Shown piece after piece: positions 50,456-59,701 of a stretch of 64,000 bases of DNA; within the stretch, counting starts at the first letter, position 1; every line of letters begins with the position of its first letter. Source of the stretch: Waddliaceae bacterium (GTDB lineage Bacteria > Chlamydiota > Chlamydiia > Chlamydiales > GCA-2709385); contig PAQS01000018.1 of NCBI GenBank assembly GCA_002709385.1, forward strand, positions 1 through 64,000, written 5' to 3'. Both the position numbers and the translations under genes were made by a program. The notes beneath the pieces are model-generated. The model did not search any database, was not told the origin of the DNA, and was given only the letters and a program-made list of their open reading frames with translations.

Positions 50456-53176
50456 ATGAAGAAAATACTTCTTTTCTTTATTCACTATATTATTCGTATC
50501 AGTTTAAAAATTCGCTATCGGATTACGATAAAAGGGAAAGAAAACTTATCGAAAGAAGCTTTGAGCCGTTCAAAGGGAATTTTATTCTTACCGAATCACC
50601 CTTGTCAAATGGACCCAGTGATTGTAGCTTCTCTTCTTTGGGGACGCTTTTCTCCTCGTGCTATGATGGCAGAATATGTCTATTACACACCTGGAATTCA
50701 TTGGATAGCAAAAAAAATTCGTGCAGTACCTATCCCTAATTTTGATCTTTCTATGAATTCGTACAAACGCAAAGTAAACGACAAAGCGTTTGATGAAGCT
50801 ATTGATACAATAGAGAATAATGGAAATTTCTTGATTTATCCAGGTGCTCGCTTAAAGCATACAAATAAAGAAGTTGTAGGGGGAGCGAGTGGGGTTCATC
50901 GAATTTTACAAGATGTACCAGAAGCAAATATTGTTTTGGTTCGTACGACCGGTCTGTGGGGAAGTCGCTTTTCTCGCGCGATTTCTGGGACTGTTCCTTC
51001 TTTTGGTTCGACGTTTTTCGGTGCCATCAAAGATGCTTTTAAAAATCTTATTTTCTTTATGCCTAAGCGTAGAGTAACTGTTGAATTTGTAAGTAATCCT
51101 CCAGACTTTCCTTACAATGGAACTCGTTCTGAAATCAATCAGTACCTAGAAACATTCTATAATACGGGTCATGAAGGACAAGAAGAAGAAGGGGAGCCTT
51201 TAGTGCTTGTTTCTAATTATTTTTGGAAACAAGAGTACCCTGAAATTACTGCGAATAAATCTCAATATGAAGATGTTGTTGATGTAAGTTCTGTATCACA
51301 AAAAATAAAAGATACGGTTTTATCTGAGCTTTCTCAGATGTCTCATAAGCCTGTAGCGGAAATCAAAGAAAATATGCACCTGTCTATGGATCTTGGTTTA
51401 GATTCGTTAGATGGTGCAGATCTTGTTGTATTTCTTGAAAATCACTTTGAAGTCTCAGGTGTGTTGCCAGGGCATTTAACAACCGTAAGCCGTGTGATTA
51501 GTATTGCTGCTAAACAAACCGAGATAGAAGAAACAGTTGATGAAGATGTGAAGTCTGGAGAGGCTTGGTTCAAGAATCAAGATCGACCAGACGCTATTAT
51601 TCCTGCTGGAAAAACCATTGGAGAGGTATTTCTTAAACAGTGTGATCGCATGGGCAATGTAATGGCTTGTGTTGACGATAAGGGAAATACCATGACTTAT
51701 CGCCAACTTAAAATGCGTGCCATTCTTCTGGCTCGTTACATACGACAGCTTCCAGGTGATACAGTAGGAATTCTTCTTCCTTCCACTATAGCGTCAACTT
51801 TATGCATTTTTGCTTGTCAGTTAGCACGTAAAGTACCTGTTATGGTCAATTGGACAGTTGGACCTCGTCACTTAAAGACGGTTGTAGAGGTTAGTGAAAT
51901 TCAATCTGTATTGACTTCTTGGAAATTTTTAGATCGTTTGGATGGAGTTGATTTAGATGGCATCGATGATAAGCTTTTGATGCTTGAAGATATCGTACGT
52001 GATTTAACATTGCTTGATAAGGTGAAAACAGGGCTTCTTTCTACAAGAAAGGCAAGCGCTCTCATGAAACATTTTGGCTTAAATGAAGTAAGTGAGAACT
52101 CTCCTTCTGTGATGCTCTTTACTAGTGGTACAGAAGGGGCTCCAAAAGGGGTACCTCTTAGTCACCGCAATATTTTATTCAATCAAAGATCAACAATAGA
52201 AAAAATTATTTTAGAGAAGTCGGACGTCCTTTACGGTATGCTTCCTCCTTTTCATTCGTTTGGTTTCAATGTTACAGGAATCTTACCTATTTTAGCGGGA
52301 GTTAAGGCGGTTTACTATCCGAATCCTACAGATAGCGTAGCTCTTGCAAAAGGGGTCGAAAAATGGAAAGTAACCCTTTTATGTAGTGCCCCAACTTTCC
52401 TTAATGCCATTCTTCGTTCGGGAGAAAAATCCTTATTTGATAGTGTGCGTTACTTCATGGTAGGGGCTGAAAAAGCACCGCCAGAATTACGTACACTTGT
52501 AAATAGTATGGGAGGAGATCGTGAGCTTTTAGATGGGTATGGCATTACAGAGTGTGCTCCTGTTCTTACAATCACAATACCTGGGGAAAAAGCGAAGGGA
52601 GTGGGAAAACCTATTCCCGGCATCGAAATGAAAATTATTCATGCCGAAACTCACGCTCCTATAGAGCAAGGAGAACAAGGGCTGATTATTGCTCATGGAC
52701 CTAATGTATTTCCTGGCTATGCAAATGCAGGTATTCGCAATCCTTTCATTGATCTGGATGGGAAACGCTGGTACAACACAGGAGATTTAGGCTTCTTCGA
52801 CGAAGAAGGATGTTTGCATTTATCCGGACGTCTCAAACGTTTCATTAAGGTTGGGGGAGAAATGGTGAGTCTTCTTGCTATCGAAAGCGCCCTCTTAGAA
52901 GCAATCCCTCAAATGGAATGGAAAATACGTAAAGATCAAGAAGGACCACTACTTGCTGTATGTGCAGAGGAAGTAGCAGGTGAAAAACCAAATGTTTACC
53001 TCTTCACCACATTTCCTTGCTCTGTAGAAGAAGCAAACCAAGCATTGCGTTCACAAGGTTTTAGCAATATTGTTCGCATTTCATCAGTGGAAGAACTGGA
53101 AGAAATCCCAGTAATGGGAACAGGCAAAATCTTTTATCGTCGGCTCGAGCAGTGGTATGTTCACGCAAGTGAGTAA
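50456..53176 (+). CDS. Acyltransferase-ACP-acyl-activating enzyme fusion (Aas-like)
   Basis: 906 aa in three parts. Residues 1-220 are a PlsC-type acyltransferase with the HX4D motif NHPCQMDP near 47-54. A carrier domain follows with the phosphopantetheine site DLGLDSLDGADL, Ser317. From about 380 an AMP-forming ligase has FTSGTEGAPKG near 553-563, YGITECAPVL and the late SGRLKRFIKVGGE hinge. E. coli Aas has the first and third parts but, as known, no carrier between them. The start uses the ATG with GGAG upstream. It would activate host or recycled fatty acids and load them on lysolipid. Chlamydia has the two activities in neighbouring genes. Confidence 0.88.
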   Translation: MKKILLFFIHYIIRISLKIRYRITIKGKENLSKEALSRSKGILFLPNHPCQMDPVIVASLLWGRFSPRAMMAEYVYYTPGIHWIAKKIRAVPIPNFDLSMNSYKRKVNDKAFDEAIDTIENNGNFLIYPGARLKHTNKEVVGGASGVHRILQDVPEANIVLVRTTGLWGSRFSRAISGTVPSFGSTFFGAIKDAFKNLIFFMPKRRVTVEFVSNPPDFPYNGTRSEINQYLETFYNTGHEGQEEEGEPLVLVSNYFWKQEYPEITANKSQYEDVVDVSSVSQKIKDTVLSELSQMSHKPVAEIKENMHLSMDLGLDSLDGADLVVFLENHFEVSGVLPGHLTTVSRVISIAAKQTEIEETVDEDVKSGEAWFKNQDRPDAIIPAGKTIGEVFLKQCDRMGNVMACVDDKGNTMTYRQLKMRAILLARYIRQLPGDTVGILLPSTIASTLCIFACQLARKVPVMVNWTVGPRHLKTVVEVSEIQSVLTSWKFLDRLDGVDLDGIDDKLLMLEDIVRDLTLLDKVKTGLLSTRKASALMKHFGLNEVSENSPSVMLFTSGTEGAPKGVPLSHRNILFNQRSTIEKIILEKSDVLYGMLPPFHSFGFNVTGILPILAGVKAVYYPNPTDSVALAKGVEKWKVTLLCSAPTFLNAILRSGEKSLFDSVRYFMVGAEKAPPELRTLVNSMGGDRELLDGYGITECAPVLTITIPGEKAKGVGKPIPGIEMKIIHAETHAPIEQGEQGLIIAHGPNVFPGYANAGIRNPFIDLDGKRWYNTGDLGFFDEEGCLHLSGRLKRFIKVGGEMVSLLAIESALLEAIPQMEWKIRKDQEGPLLAVCAEEVAGEKPNVYLFTTFPCSVEEANQALRSQGFSNIVRISSVEELEEIPVMGTGKIFYRRLEQWYVHASE

Positions 53177-53251
53177 ATAAAATTTGAGTAATTGATATTT
53201 AGAGAAAATATCTATAAACTATTTGATTTTAATTAGTATAAGTTATTGTTT

Positions 53252-54691
53252 ATGAGTATAAAAACCGAACTACGCCTTTTTAATACTGAAACACGGACAA
53301 AAGAACCGCTAAAAACGATGCAAGCGAATTATGTGAAGTTGTATACCTGCGGACCTACGGTATACGATTACGCACATATTGGAAATTTTCGTACTTATAT
53401 TTTCGAAGATCTTCTTCGCCGTACACTCTCTTTTATGGGGTATCAGGTGGAGCAGGTAATGAATCTTACAGATGTTGATGATAAAACCATTAGGGGAGCT
53501 ATTAAGCAAGGTGTCACTCTTGATGAGTATACTCAACCCTATAAAGATTCTTTTTTTGAAGATTTAGATACTTTGGGGATTCAGAGAGCGGAACATTATC
53601 CGGCAGCTACAGAATATGTTCCTGAAATGATCGCTTTTATTCAAGATTTGATTGAGAAAGGGGTCGCCTATCAGGGAGCTGATGGAAGTGTGTATTTTTC
53701 TATTCAGCAATTTCCTCGCTACGGCTGCCTATCTCATTTACGTTTGGATGAGTTGGAAGCTGGTCGATCTAATCGTATTAGCTCTGATGAGTATGAAAAA
53801 GACTGTGTTGCTGATTTTGTTTTGTGGAAAGCTTTAGATGCTGAGCGAGATGGAAATATTTATTGGGAAAGTCCTTTTGGTAAAGGAAGACCGGGTTGGC
53901 ATTTAGAGTGTTCTACGATGGCCATGAGTATTCTTGGTGAAACGGTGGATATTCATGTGGGTGGAGTGGATAATATGTTTCCGCACCATGAAAATGAGAT
54001 TGCCCAGTCTGAGTGTCGTTCAGGTAAGCGTTTTGCTAATTTATGGATGCACTCTGAGCATTTGATTGTGAATAACAAGAAGATGTCTAAGAGTCTCGGT
54101 AACTTTTATACTCTTCGAGATCTTTTGAAGCAGGGATATGAAGGGGCACATGTTCGATATTTGCTTTTGAGTACTCACTATAAAACACAGCTAAATTTCA
54201 CCTTAGATGGTCTTGCTGCGGCAAAAGCCTCTTTACAGAGGGTGAATGACTTCATTGCTCGTATCAAGGAGCAAGAAGGAGCTGGAGATAGCAGCGCGAT
54301 TGATCGTGTTTTAGAAGATGCTATGGAGAAGTTTTATCAAGCCTTAGCGGATGACTTGAATATATCAGTTGCTCTTGCCTCGGTGTTTGATCTTGTTCGT
54401 GAAGTCAATGCTCTTGTTGATGCGGGTAAGGTTGGAAAAATTGAAGCTGAAAAAGTTGTGGCATTGATGCAGCGTTTTGATGAAGTGCTTTGTGTGTTTT
54501 CTTTTGAGCAAGAAGAAACAAAAGCTCCGCAAGAGCTAGAAGAAGCTTTAGTAAAAAGGCAGCAAGCGAGAGCGGATAAGAATTGGGCTTTAGCGGATGA
54601 GTTGAGGGACTTGATTCAGTCTAGAGGGTATATCATTTTAGACGGACCAGAAGGGTCTAAATTAAAAAAAACAGAAGAAAGTAGGTCTTAA
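53252..54691 (+). CDS. cysS: Cysteinyl-tRNA synthetase
   Basis: Class I synthetase, 479 aa. The zinc Cys and HIGH-type motif are in YTCGPTVYDYAHIGNFRTY near 29-47; PGWHLECSTMAM, HHENEIAQSE and the KMSKS loop (NKKMSKSLGNF) follow. The C-terminal part (about 370-479) is helical with the DALR-like end. A TTG two codons upstream is in frame; the ATG is used. Charges the tRNA-Cys coded at 12.9 kb. Confidence 0.96.
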   Translation: MSIKTELRLFNTETRTKEPLKTMQANYVKLYTCGPTVYDYAHIGNFRTYIFEDLLRRTLSFMGYQVEQVMNLTDVDDKTIRGAIKQGVTLDEYTQPYKDSFFEDLDTLGIQRAEHYPAATEYVPEMIAFIQDLIEKGVAYQGADGSVYFSIQQFPRYGCLSHLRLDELEAGRSNRISSDEYEKDCVADFVLWKALDAERDGNIYWESPFGKGRPGWHLECSTMAMSILGETVDIHVGGVDNMFPHHENEIAQSECRSGKRFANLWMHSEHLIVNNKKMSKSLGNFYTLRDLLKQGYEGAHVRYLLLSTHYKTQLNFTLDGLAAAKASLQRVNDFIARIKEQEGAGDSSAIDRVLEDAMEKFYQALADDLNISVALASVFDLVREVNALVDAGKVGKIEAEKVVALMQRFDEVLCVFSFEQEETKAPQELEEALVKRQQARADKNWALADELRDLIQSRGYIILDGPEGSKLKKTEESRS

Positions 54692-54695
54692 GAGA

Positions 54696-54941
54696 ATGGC
54701 AAGAACAAAAGACGAAAAGCTTTTGGTGAAGTTATATCAAGAAGCCCGGAGACATGAAGATACAGATATCAATTTAGATCCTTATCTAATTGGTAAAGCC
54801 ATGGGCTTACGTGAGCATGCCGTTAAAGTTATGGTTAATACCCTCACACAAGCCAATTTCGTTAAAAAAGTAGGTAAGCTCGTTTATATTACCAGTAATG
54901 GGTATAAGCTAGCTGAAGAGCTTTGTGGGGCTCCTGCTTAA
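54696..54941 (+). CDS. Small winged-helix-like protein
   Basis: 81 aa. The pattern MGLREHAVKVMVNTLTQANFVKKVGK-LVYITSNGYKLAEEL resembles a winged helix-turn-helix: recognition helix near 35-47, then a wing hairpin near 57-68. It could bind DNA or act as a small adaptor. It starts four bases after cysS and its stop overlaps the ferredoxin start (TAATG), so the three genes are probably co-transcribed. Family unknown to me. Confidence 0.65.
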   Translation: MARTKDEKLLVKLYQEARRHEDTDINLDPYLIGKAMGLREHAVKVMVNTLTQANFVKKVGKLVYITSNGYKLAEELCGAPA

Positions 54942-55309
54942 TGGAACGGAAGGAGTTCTTTGGTGCAGCATTAAAATATTTTACTGGTAAGGCGTTAGAA
55001 GTTGTAGAAGAGAATCCTCTTCTTGAACAGTTGGAAGCGCTTGCTGATAAAAAATCTGATGAACGTCGCCAACGACCTCCGGGAGCTCCAGAATCAGACC
55101 ACAAATTCCAAGAAATGTGTACAGGATGTGATGGCTGTATGGTGGCATGTCCTGTAAATATTCTTATGGTAGAGGATATGGATACCCGTCACCCTCTCCT
55201 CTACCCAGATAAGAATCCCTGCATTCAATGTAGTGCTTTTCCTTGTATCACAGCTTGCCCTACGGGAGCTCTGTCTTTTAATCATGGGACAGAACTACGA
55301 GAGATATAG
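54941..55309 (+). CDS. Two-cluster 4Fe-4S ferredoxin-type protein
   Basis: 122 aa. The C-terminal half holds two CxxCxxCxxxCP-like motifs: CTGCDGCMVACP near 62-73 and CIQCSAFPCITACP near 95-108, the second with an extra-long spacing. The N-terminal 55 residues are charged and helical. It resembles NapF-type or radical-enzyme accessory ferredoxins. The frame opens six codons earlier; the ATG overlapping the previous stop gives MERKEFFG. The electron partner is unknown. Confidence 0.82.
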   Translation: MERKEFFGAALKYFTGKALEVVEENPLLEQLEALADKKSDERRQRPPGAPESDHKFQEMCTGCDGCMVACPVNILMVEDMDTRHPLLYPDKNPCIQCSAFPCITACPTGALSFNHGTELREI

Positions 55310-55340
55310 ATTTGAGAAAAGTAAAACAGCGCTTTAGAGA

Positions 55341-55496
55341 TTTAACTCTGTGACTCGGTAGTGATTTTTTAAGTAGGCAATTTATAAAAGCTGGCTAGTA
55401 CTTAAATCATATAAAAAAACTCCCGAATAAGCACAGTGTTTAATTAGGAATTTTTCTTTTAGCTTATAAGTTCACCACGGAGTCACCGAGTATTTA
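55341..55496. repeat. Two inverted half-sites of the ACCACAGAG-type repeat
   Basis: TTTAACTCTGTGACTCGGTAGTGA (55341-55364) is close to the reverse complement of TCACCACGGAGTCACCGAGT (from 55472). The sequences resemble the repeat ends at 30.3 kb. They flank about 110 bases of AT-rich DNA in another convergent gap (ferredoxin and the 181-aa gene). Confidence 0.6.
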
Positions 55497-55521
55497 ACTA
55501 AGTAAAAAAAGTTATTTTCTT

Positions 55522-56067
55522 CTAGCTCGTACTAATACTTAAAAAGCAGTATTCTTTTGGAAATGTACTTTTAAGAATTTCTTGTATTTCTTCTAAAACA
55601 AAATCACGAGCTCCATTTTTTCCATGCCCAAAAGAGCCTTGGTAAAAAGGAGAGATGTGAGCGTGGAGCATCGGATTAGGGTCTATACTGATTACTGTCA
55701 GGGTAACTTGGTATTCACATGCATTGAAGGTATGGTTTCCATATGAAAGATGATCAGTAAAGTGACGAAGGTTTGCCTTGTAGGTTTCTAGGTCAGGTCG
55801 TTCTTCACATTGAACATGCTTTTGAGGAAAGACATCTTGAATAGCTTCTATCGTTTTTTTTCTCGTTTCTTGTTCAAGAGAAGAACAAGTTGTAGAGCTT
55901 GGAACAATTGAATATTGACACAGGTCTTTTTGTCCTTCTTTATGTGTAAGATAAAGCCAGACAGAGAACTTATCTATCTGAAATATTTCTTCTGAAACAG
56001 TGTTAGATTGATTTTCCATGCTCCAGTTAGAGAGCTCATTTTGAAAAATTTCTACAGCATTCATCAT
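55522..56067 (-). CDS. Unknown protein, 181 aa
   Basis: AAAGGA lies just ahead of two consecutive ATG codons; I use the first. The protein is soluble-looking, with seven Cys and many His, and alternating strand-like segments (FSVWLYLTHKEG; YQVTLTVISI) and a Gly-rich SFGHGKNG. No signal peptide. It may be a mixed alpha/beta fold. I recognise no family. It is divergent from the 80-aa gene and has a repeat-bearing gap behind it. Confidence 0.6.
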   Translation of the reverse strand: MMNAVEIFQNELSNWSMENQSNTVSEEIFQIDKFSVWLYLTHKEGQKDLCQYSIVPSSTTCSSLEQETRKKTIEAIQDVFPQKHVQCEERPDLETYKANLRHFTDHLSYGNHTFNACEYQVTLTVISIDPNPMLHAHISPFYQGSFGHGKNGARDFVLEEIQEILKSTFPKEYCFLSISTS

Positions 56068-56185
56068 GATATCCTTTTTTTTATGTCATGACCAAAAGAT
56101 GACAGGATCTTATACGGTAGTTATTTAAATATTTATTTCATAGTGCTTAATATGATAGAGAAGGTAGAAAAGATGAGAATTTTTT

Positions 56186-56428
56186 ATGGGATTAATAGAA
56201 TCTTTAATAAATCAACAAAATCACAATAATCTTTCTGCTTTGTTGAGTTATTTAAAATCTTTTAATCAAAACAAAAAATTAGTTAGTAGTATATGTTCAG
56301 ATAAAAAATCTGTATTTTTCGAACTAACAGATGAGCAAATTGATTATGTAAGAGAATGTATTAATCCTGAGGTTTTAAAAAATCTTGGTTGGACTGGAGA
56401 AGGCGCTGTTTTTGAAAATAAACAATAG
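56186..56428 (+). CDS. Unknown protein, 80 aa
   Basis: Short polar protein, Asn- and Lys-rich at first (residues 10-38), then a mixed part ending NLGWTGEGAVFENKQ. The ribosome site is weak (GAGAAT seven bases before the ATG). A GC-rich hairpin follows, which supports it as a transcribed unit. Family not recognised. Confidence 0.5.
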   Translation: MGLIESLINQQNHNNLSALLSYLKSFNQNKKLVSSICSDKKSVFFELTDEQIDYVRECINPEVLKNLGWTGEGAVFENKQ

Positions 56429-56452
56429 AAAGCAGAAGGCTCTACATTCTAA

Positions 56453-56478
56453 TCGGCGGGAAAGAGGATCCCCGCCGA
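56453..56478. terminator. GC-rich bidirectional hairpin
   Basis: TCGGCGGG pairs with CCCGCCGA across a 10-base loop, followed by ATTTTA on the plus strand. It lies between the 80-aa gene and the end of lysS. Confidence 0.75.
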
Positions 56479-56500
56479 ATTTTACCTAGTAGAAGAAGAA

Positions 56501-58141
56501 TTAGGTACAAGCTTTTTCTGTAGCGCTTGCTTCTTCTTCTGATGGATGATTTCCGTGATCAAGAGGTTTCATCCATGGGAAGTAGAGAACATCTCGTATA
56601 GAAAGAGCTTGGGTAAAGACCATAACGAGACGGTCGATTCCAATTCCTACTCCACCAGCTGGTGGCATACCCTGGCAAATCGCTTCAATAAACTCTTCAT
56701 CTAAAGGATTTGCTTCATCATCGCCTTTTTCTAGCTTTTCCGCTTGGTCTTCTAAGAGACGGCGCTGAATTTGTGGGTCATTCAGTTCAGAGTACGCATT
56801 ACATGCCTCGCTACCCACAATGAAACTTTCAAAACGCTCTACAATACCTTGTTCTTTTTCTTTAGGATCACGGTGCAGTTTGCAGAGAGGGGTTGTTTCA
56901 ATAGGGTGATCAATGATGTGATGAGGTTGTACCAAATGCTCTTCAGCAGTTTCTTCGAATAGTTTGGCGATTAAAAGGCCTCTAGGAAGTTTCTTAGCAT
57001 CTTCAGCTGAAATTTTCGGGAAAGTACTGAGCTTTTCTCGAAGTTCATCATCACTCATTTGATCTACATCAATTTTTCCAAATTTCTTGATCGCATCTTT
57101 TACTGTAAGACGCGCCCAAGGAGCTTTCATGTCGATCATGACAGGCTCTTCGCCTTCGTTGCGAATATAAGGAATCTTAGTATCACCAAACAGCTCTAAA
57201 GCAATCTTCTCATACAAAGTTTCAACACAATGCATCATGTCATTGTAATCCCAATAAGAAGCATAAGCTTCTAGCATGGTAAATTCAGGATTGTGTGTTC
57301 TATCAATACCTTCATTACGGAATACTTTAGATAGTTCGAAAACACGACCCATACCACCGACTAAAAGCTTCTTCAAAGAAATCTCTAAAGAGATGCGAAG
57401 GAACATATGTTGATTTAAGGCGTTGAGTTTTGTCTCAAAAGGAGCCGCTTCCGCACCACCATAAATACTCTGTATTACAGGAGTTTCAACTTCTAAGAAG
57501 GATTGCTCTTCAAAGTGCTTACGTACAATGCGTAAAATGTGGCTTCGTGTGCGGAAACGCTTTTGTACATCAGCATTGCTGATAAGATCCAACCAACGCT
57601 TACGATAGCGTTGTTCTTTATCGCTAAGGCCAGAATGCTTATCAGGTAAAGGAAGTAAAGTTTTACAAAGCAATGTTACCGTTTTTACAAAAATTGTAAG
57701 CTCTCCCTTTCCAGTACGGAAAAGATGCCCTTTAACTCCAATGATATCGCCTAAATCAAGCTTTTTCTCAATAAATTTAATAGGAGAAGGAGCTTGAGCT
57801 ACAGAAGAAGATTCTGGGTTATAACCATCCACAGAACTATGGTCTCTGTTGAACATAATTTGTATTCTGCCATGTTCATCTTGCAGCTGCCCAAAAGCGT
57901 TTTTTCCCATGGCACGGAAAAGAACAAGGCGCCCAGCTAAACAAACTTCTCCAGTTTTTCCTAATTCAGCATCTTCGCTATTTCCAACTTCATGGCCAGT
58001 CCATTGTTTATGGAGCTCATGAGAAAAATGAGTGGGGGTGAATTTGTGAGGGTAGGGTTCAACACCGAGCTCACGGATTTCAGCTAACTTTTGGCTGCGG
58101 TTGATGAATTCTTCATGCTCATGATAATCAGGACGGCTCAT
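56501..58141 (-). CDS. lysS: Lysyl-tRNA synthetase, class II
   Basis: 546 aa. N-terminal OB fold with GRLVLFRAMGKNAFGQLQD; then class II motifs: motif 1 FRTRSHILRIVRKHFEEQSFLEVETPVI, motif 2 FRNEGIDRTHNPEFTMLEAY and motif 3 GVGIGIDRLVM near residue 505. The sequence FLRISLEISLKKLLVGG recognises lysine. It is a class II form, as in Chlamydia. Ends with a short acidic extension. Monocistronic by appearance. Confidence 0.96.
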   Translation of the reverse strand: MSRPDYHEHEEFINRSQKLAEIRELGVEPYPHKFTPTHFSHELHKQWTGHEVGNSEDAELGKTGEVCLAGRLVLFRAMGKNAFGQLQDEHGRIQIMFNRDHSSVDGYNPESSSVAQAPSPIKFIEKKLDLGDIIGVKGHLFRTGKGELTIFVKTVTLLCKTLLPLPDKHSGLSDKEQRYRKRWLDLISNADVQKRFRTRSHILRIVRKHFEEQSFLEVETPVIQSIYGGAEAAPFETKLNALNQHMFLRISLEISLKKLLVGGMGRVFELSKVFRNEGIDRTHNPEFTMLEAYASYWDYNDMMHCVETLYEKIALELFGDTKIPYIRNEGEEPVMIDMKAPWARLTVKDAIKKFGKIDVDQMSDDELREKLSTFPKISAEDAKKLPRGLLIAKLFEETAEEHLVQPHHIIDHPIETTPLCKLHRDPKEKEQGIVERFESFIVGSEACNAYSELNDPQIQRRLLEDQAEKLEKGDDEANPLDEEFIEAICQGMPPAGGVGIGIDRLVMVFTQALSIRDVLYFPWMKPLDHGNHPSEEEASATEKACT

Positions 58142-58371
58142 CTTATAATAAATCTTTTTTCAGGTTGAATCAGAGTGGTTATTTACTAACAAAAAATAGT
58201 TTAGATCTTAGGTGTTTATTTGTCTAGATTCTCAGATTTCTATTATTTACAGTAATAAATTTATTTTTTTAACATAACAACCTCAGATACCCCTAGTCTT
58301 TCTTTACAAAAATAGAAAAACCGAAACAATAGCAGGTAGAGAGTCAATTTATTGTTTTGTGAGTGAGTGGC

Positions 58372-59439
58372 ATGAGAAGGGCAGTCTTTTTGGTCTTAGG
58401 AATCCTAGTATTGATGATGGGGGCAGGGTGTAATCGAGCAGCGGAACGAGGTGGGGCACGAGCACAAACCCTTCTGGCAGAAGTAGAACTGCTCAATGAA
58501 AGCCGGAAGTTCGATAAAGCTCAAGAGACTTTAGAAGAGGTTTTCTCTATTTTAGATGAACTCAATCAAAAAGATCCGAGTAATTTAGATTTTATTTTTA
58601 TGCGTAGCAAAGCGTATATGCTTCGCTTTTTGAGTTTAAATACTCAAATCATCGAGAAGGCAGATATCCGTAAGCGCAGTCTTGTTCGTATGGCAGAAAT
58701 GCATGAATATGAGGGATATGACGAAAATATTGAGGCTCTGCAGGCGCTTTTGATTAAGGTATTGAATTCAGAACGTGAACTAACTTTAAGCAATCGTGGC
58801 TTTATACATGGAATGTTGGCAGCTTCTTGTCGTCTAAGTGATGAAAAAACCAATGAAGCCATCACACAATATGGTCTTGCTATCAAAGCCTATCAAACTC
58901 AGCTTAAAAAACTAAAAGAAGAGCATAGTAAGATGTCTCCTCATACACTGGCGATTCAAAAGCTTGAAAATACGATTCGCCAGATACAATTGCAGCAGGT
59001 AGAGGTTTTGCTTCTGGGTGAAGATTGGACACAGGCTTTAGGGCAATTACAGACAAATATGGCAGGAACGGATTTACAGTTTTTTTCCACGCAATTTGAG
59101 ATTGTAGAAGATCATTTAGAGCAAATTAAAGAAAAAATAGCGTTGGCTGATCAGCAAGAAGCAAAGACAAGAGGTGATAAACTAGCAAAGGCTTTGGAAG
59201 ATAGACGTGGAGCTTGGTCTGCAGTACGTGATGAGGTAGGTGGAGTCAATCCCTATCGTTCGGAACAGCTTCTCAATCAAATTTACCTTGCAGATTTAAA
59301 AAATAACCTCATTTACAGAATTATTTGTTACTATAACTTGAAGCAAGAAAGTGAGTTAAAAGAAGCAGAAAAAGTGCTCGGGACCTATTATCCTGATGTA
59401 AAAGCAGATCTTATGGAAATGCTGGAGCAGTATCAGTAG
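58372..59439 (+). CDS. Helical-repeat lipoprotein (TPR-like)
   Basis: 355 aa. N-terminal signal with a lipobox-type end LMMGAGC (Cys near residue 20), so it is probably a lipoprotein. The rest is helical with repeated pairs such as ALQALLIKVLNSER and AITQYGLAIKAYQTQLKKLKEE that look like tetratricopeptide-like units. I start at the ATG three codons after a GTG. It precedes a tiny membrane protein by 42 bases and may form a unit with it. Likely scaffold in the envelope; exact role unknown. Confidence 0.7.
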   Translation: MRRAVFLVLGILVLMMGAGCNRAAERGGARAQTLLAEVELLNESRKFDKAQETLEEVFSILDELNQKDPSNLDFIFMRSKAYMLRFLSLNTQIIEKADIRKRSLVRMAEMHEYEGYDENIEALQALLIKVLNSERELTLSNRGFIHGMLAASCRLSDEKTNEAITQYGLAIKAYQTQLKKLKEEHSKMSPHTLAIQKLENTIRQIQLQQVEVLLLGEDWTQALGQLQTNMAGTDLQFFSTQFEIVEDHLEQIKEKIALADQQEAKTRGDKLAKALEDRRGAWSAVRDEVGGVNPYRSEQLLNQIYLADLKNNLIYRIICYYNLKQESELKEAEKVLGTYYPDVKADLMEMLEQYQ

Positions 59440-59481
59440 TCAATTGTTAAAAGATGGCACTTGCTTGAAGGAGCTGAATTT

Positions 59482-59658
59482 ATGTTTGATGCGTTTCGAA
59501 AATTTCGTGATGCAAGTAGCGCGACAAAGTGGTTTATCATTAATGTAGGAATGGTTCTTCTCATTGTATTTGTTACGACCATATACGCTTATGGTCGTTT
59601 AAACAATGCAAGAAGCTACGATACAAGTAAGAAAATGACAGAGGATGTCGCTGATTAA
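59482..59658 (+). CDS. Small single-span membrane protein, 58 aa
   Basis: AAGGAG eight bases before the ATG is an excellent ribosome site. One membrane segment (about 18-41) lies between a basic N-terminal stretch (FRKFRDASSATKW) and a polar C-tail. Too short for a family assignment. A strong terminator follows at once, and the lipoprotein gene is upstream. Confidence 0.75.
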   Translation: MFDAFRKFRDASSATKWFIINVGMVLLIVFVTTIYAYGRLNNARSYDTSKKMTEDVAD

Positions 59659-59664
59659 TGATGC

Positions 59665-59694
59665 AGTAAAGGCGCAAGATATTGCGCCTTTACT
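59665..59694. terminator. Bidirectional 13-pair terminator hairpin
   Basis: AGTAAAGGCGCAA and TTGCGCCTTTACT pair perfectly with a 4-base loop, T-rich behind. It separates the 58-aa gene from the converging kinase gene. Confidence 0.85.
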
Positions 59695-59701
59695 TCGTTT
59701 A

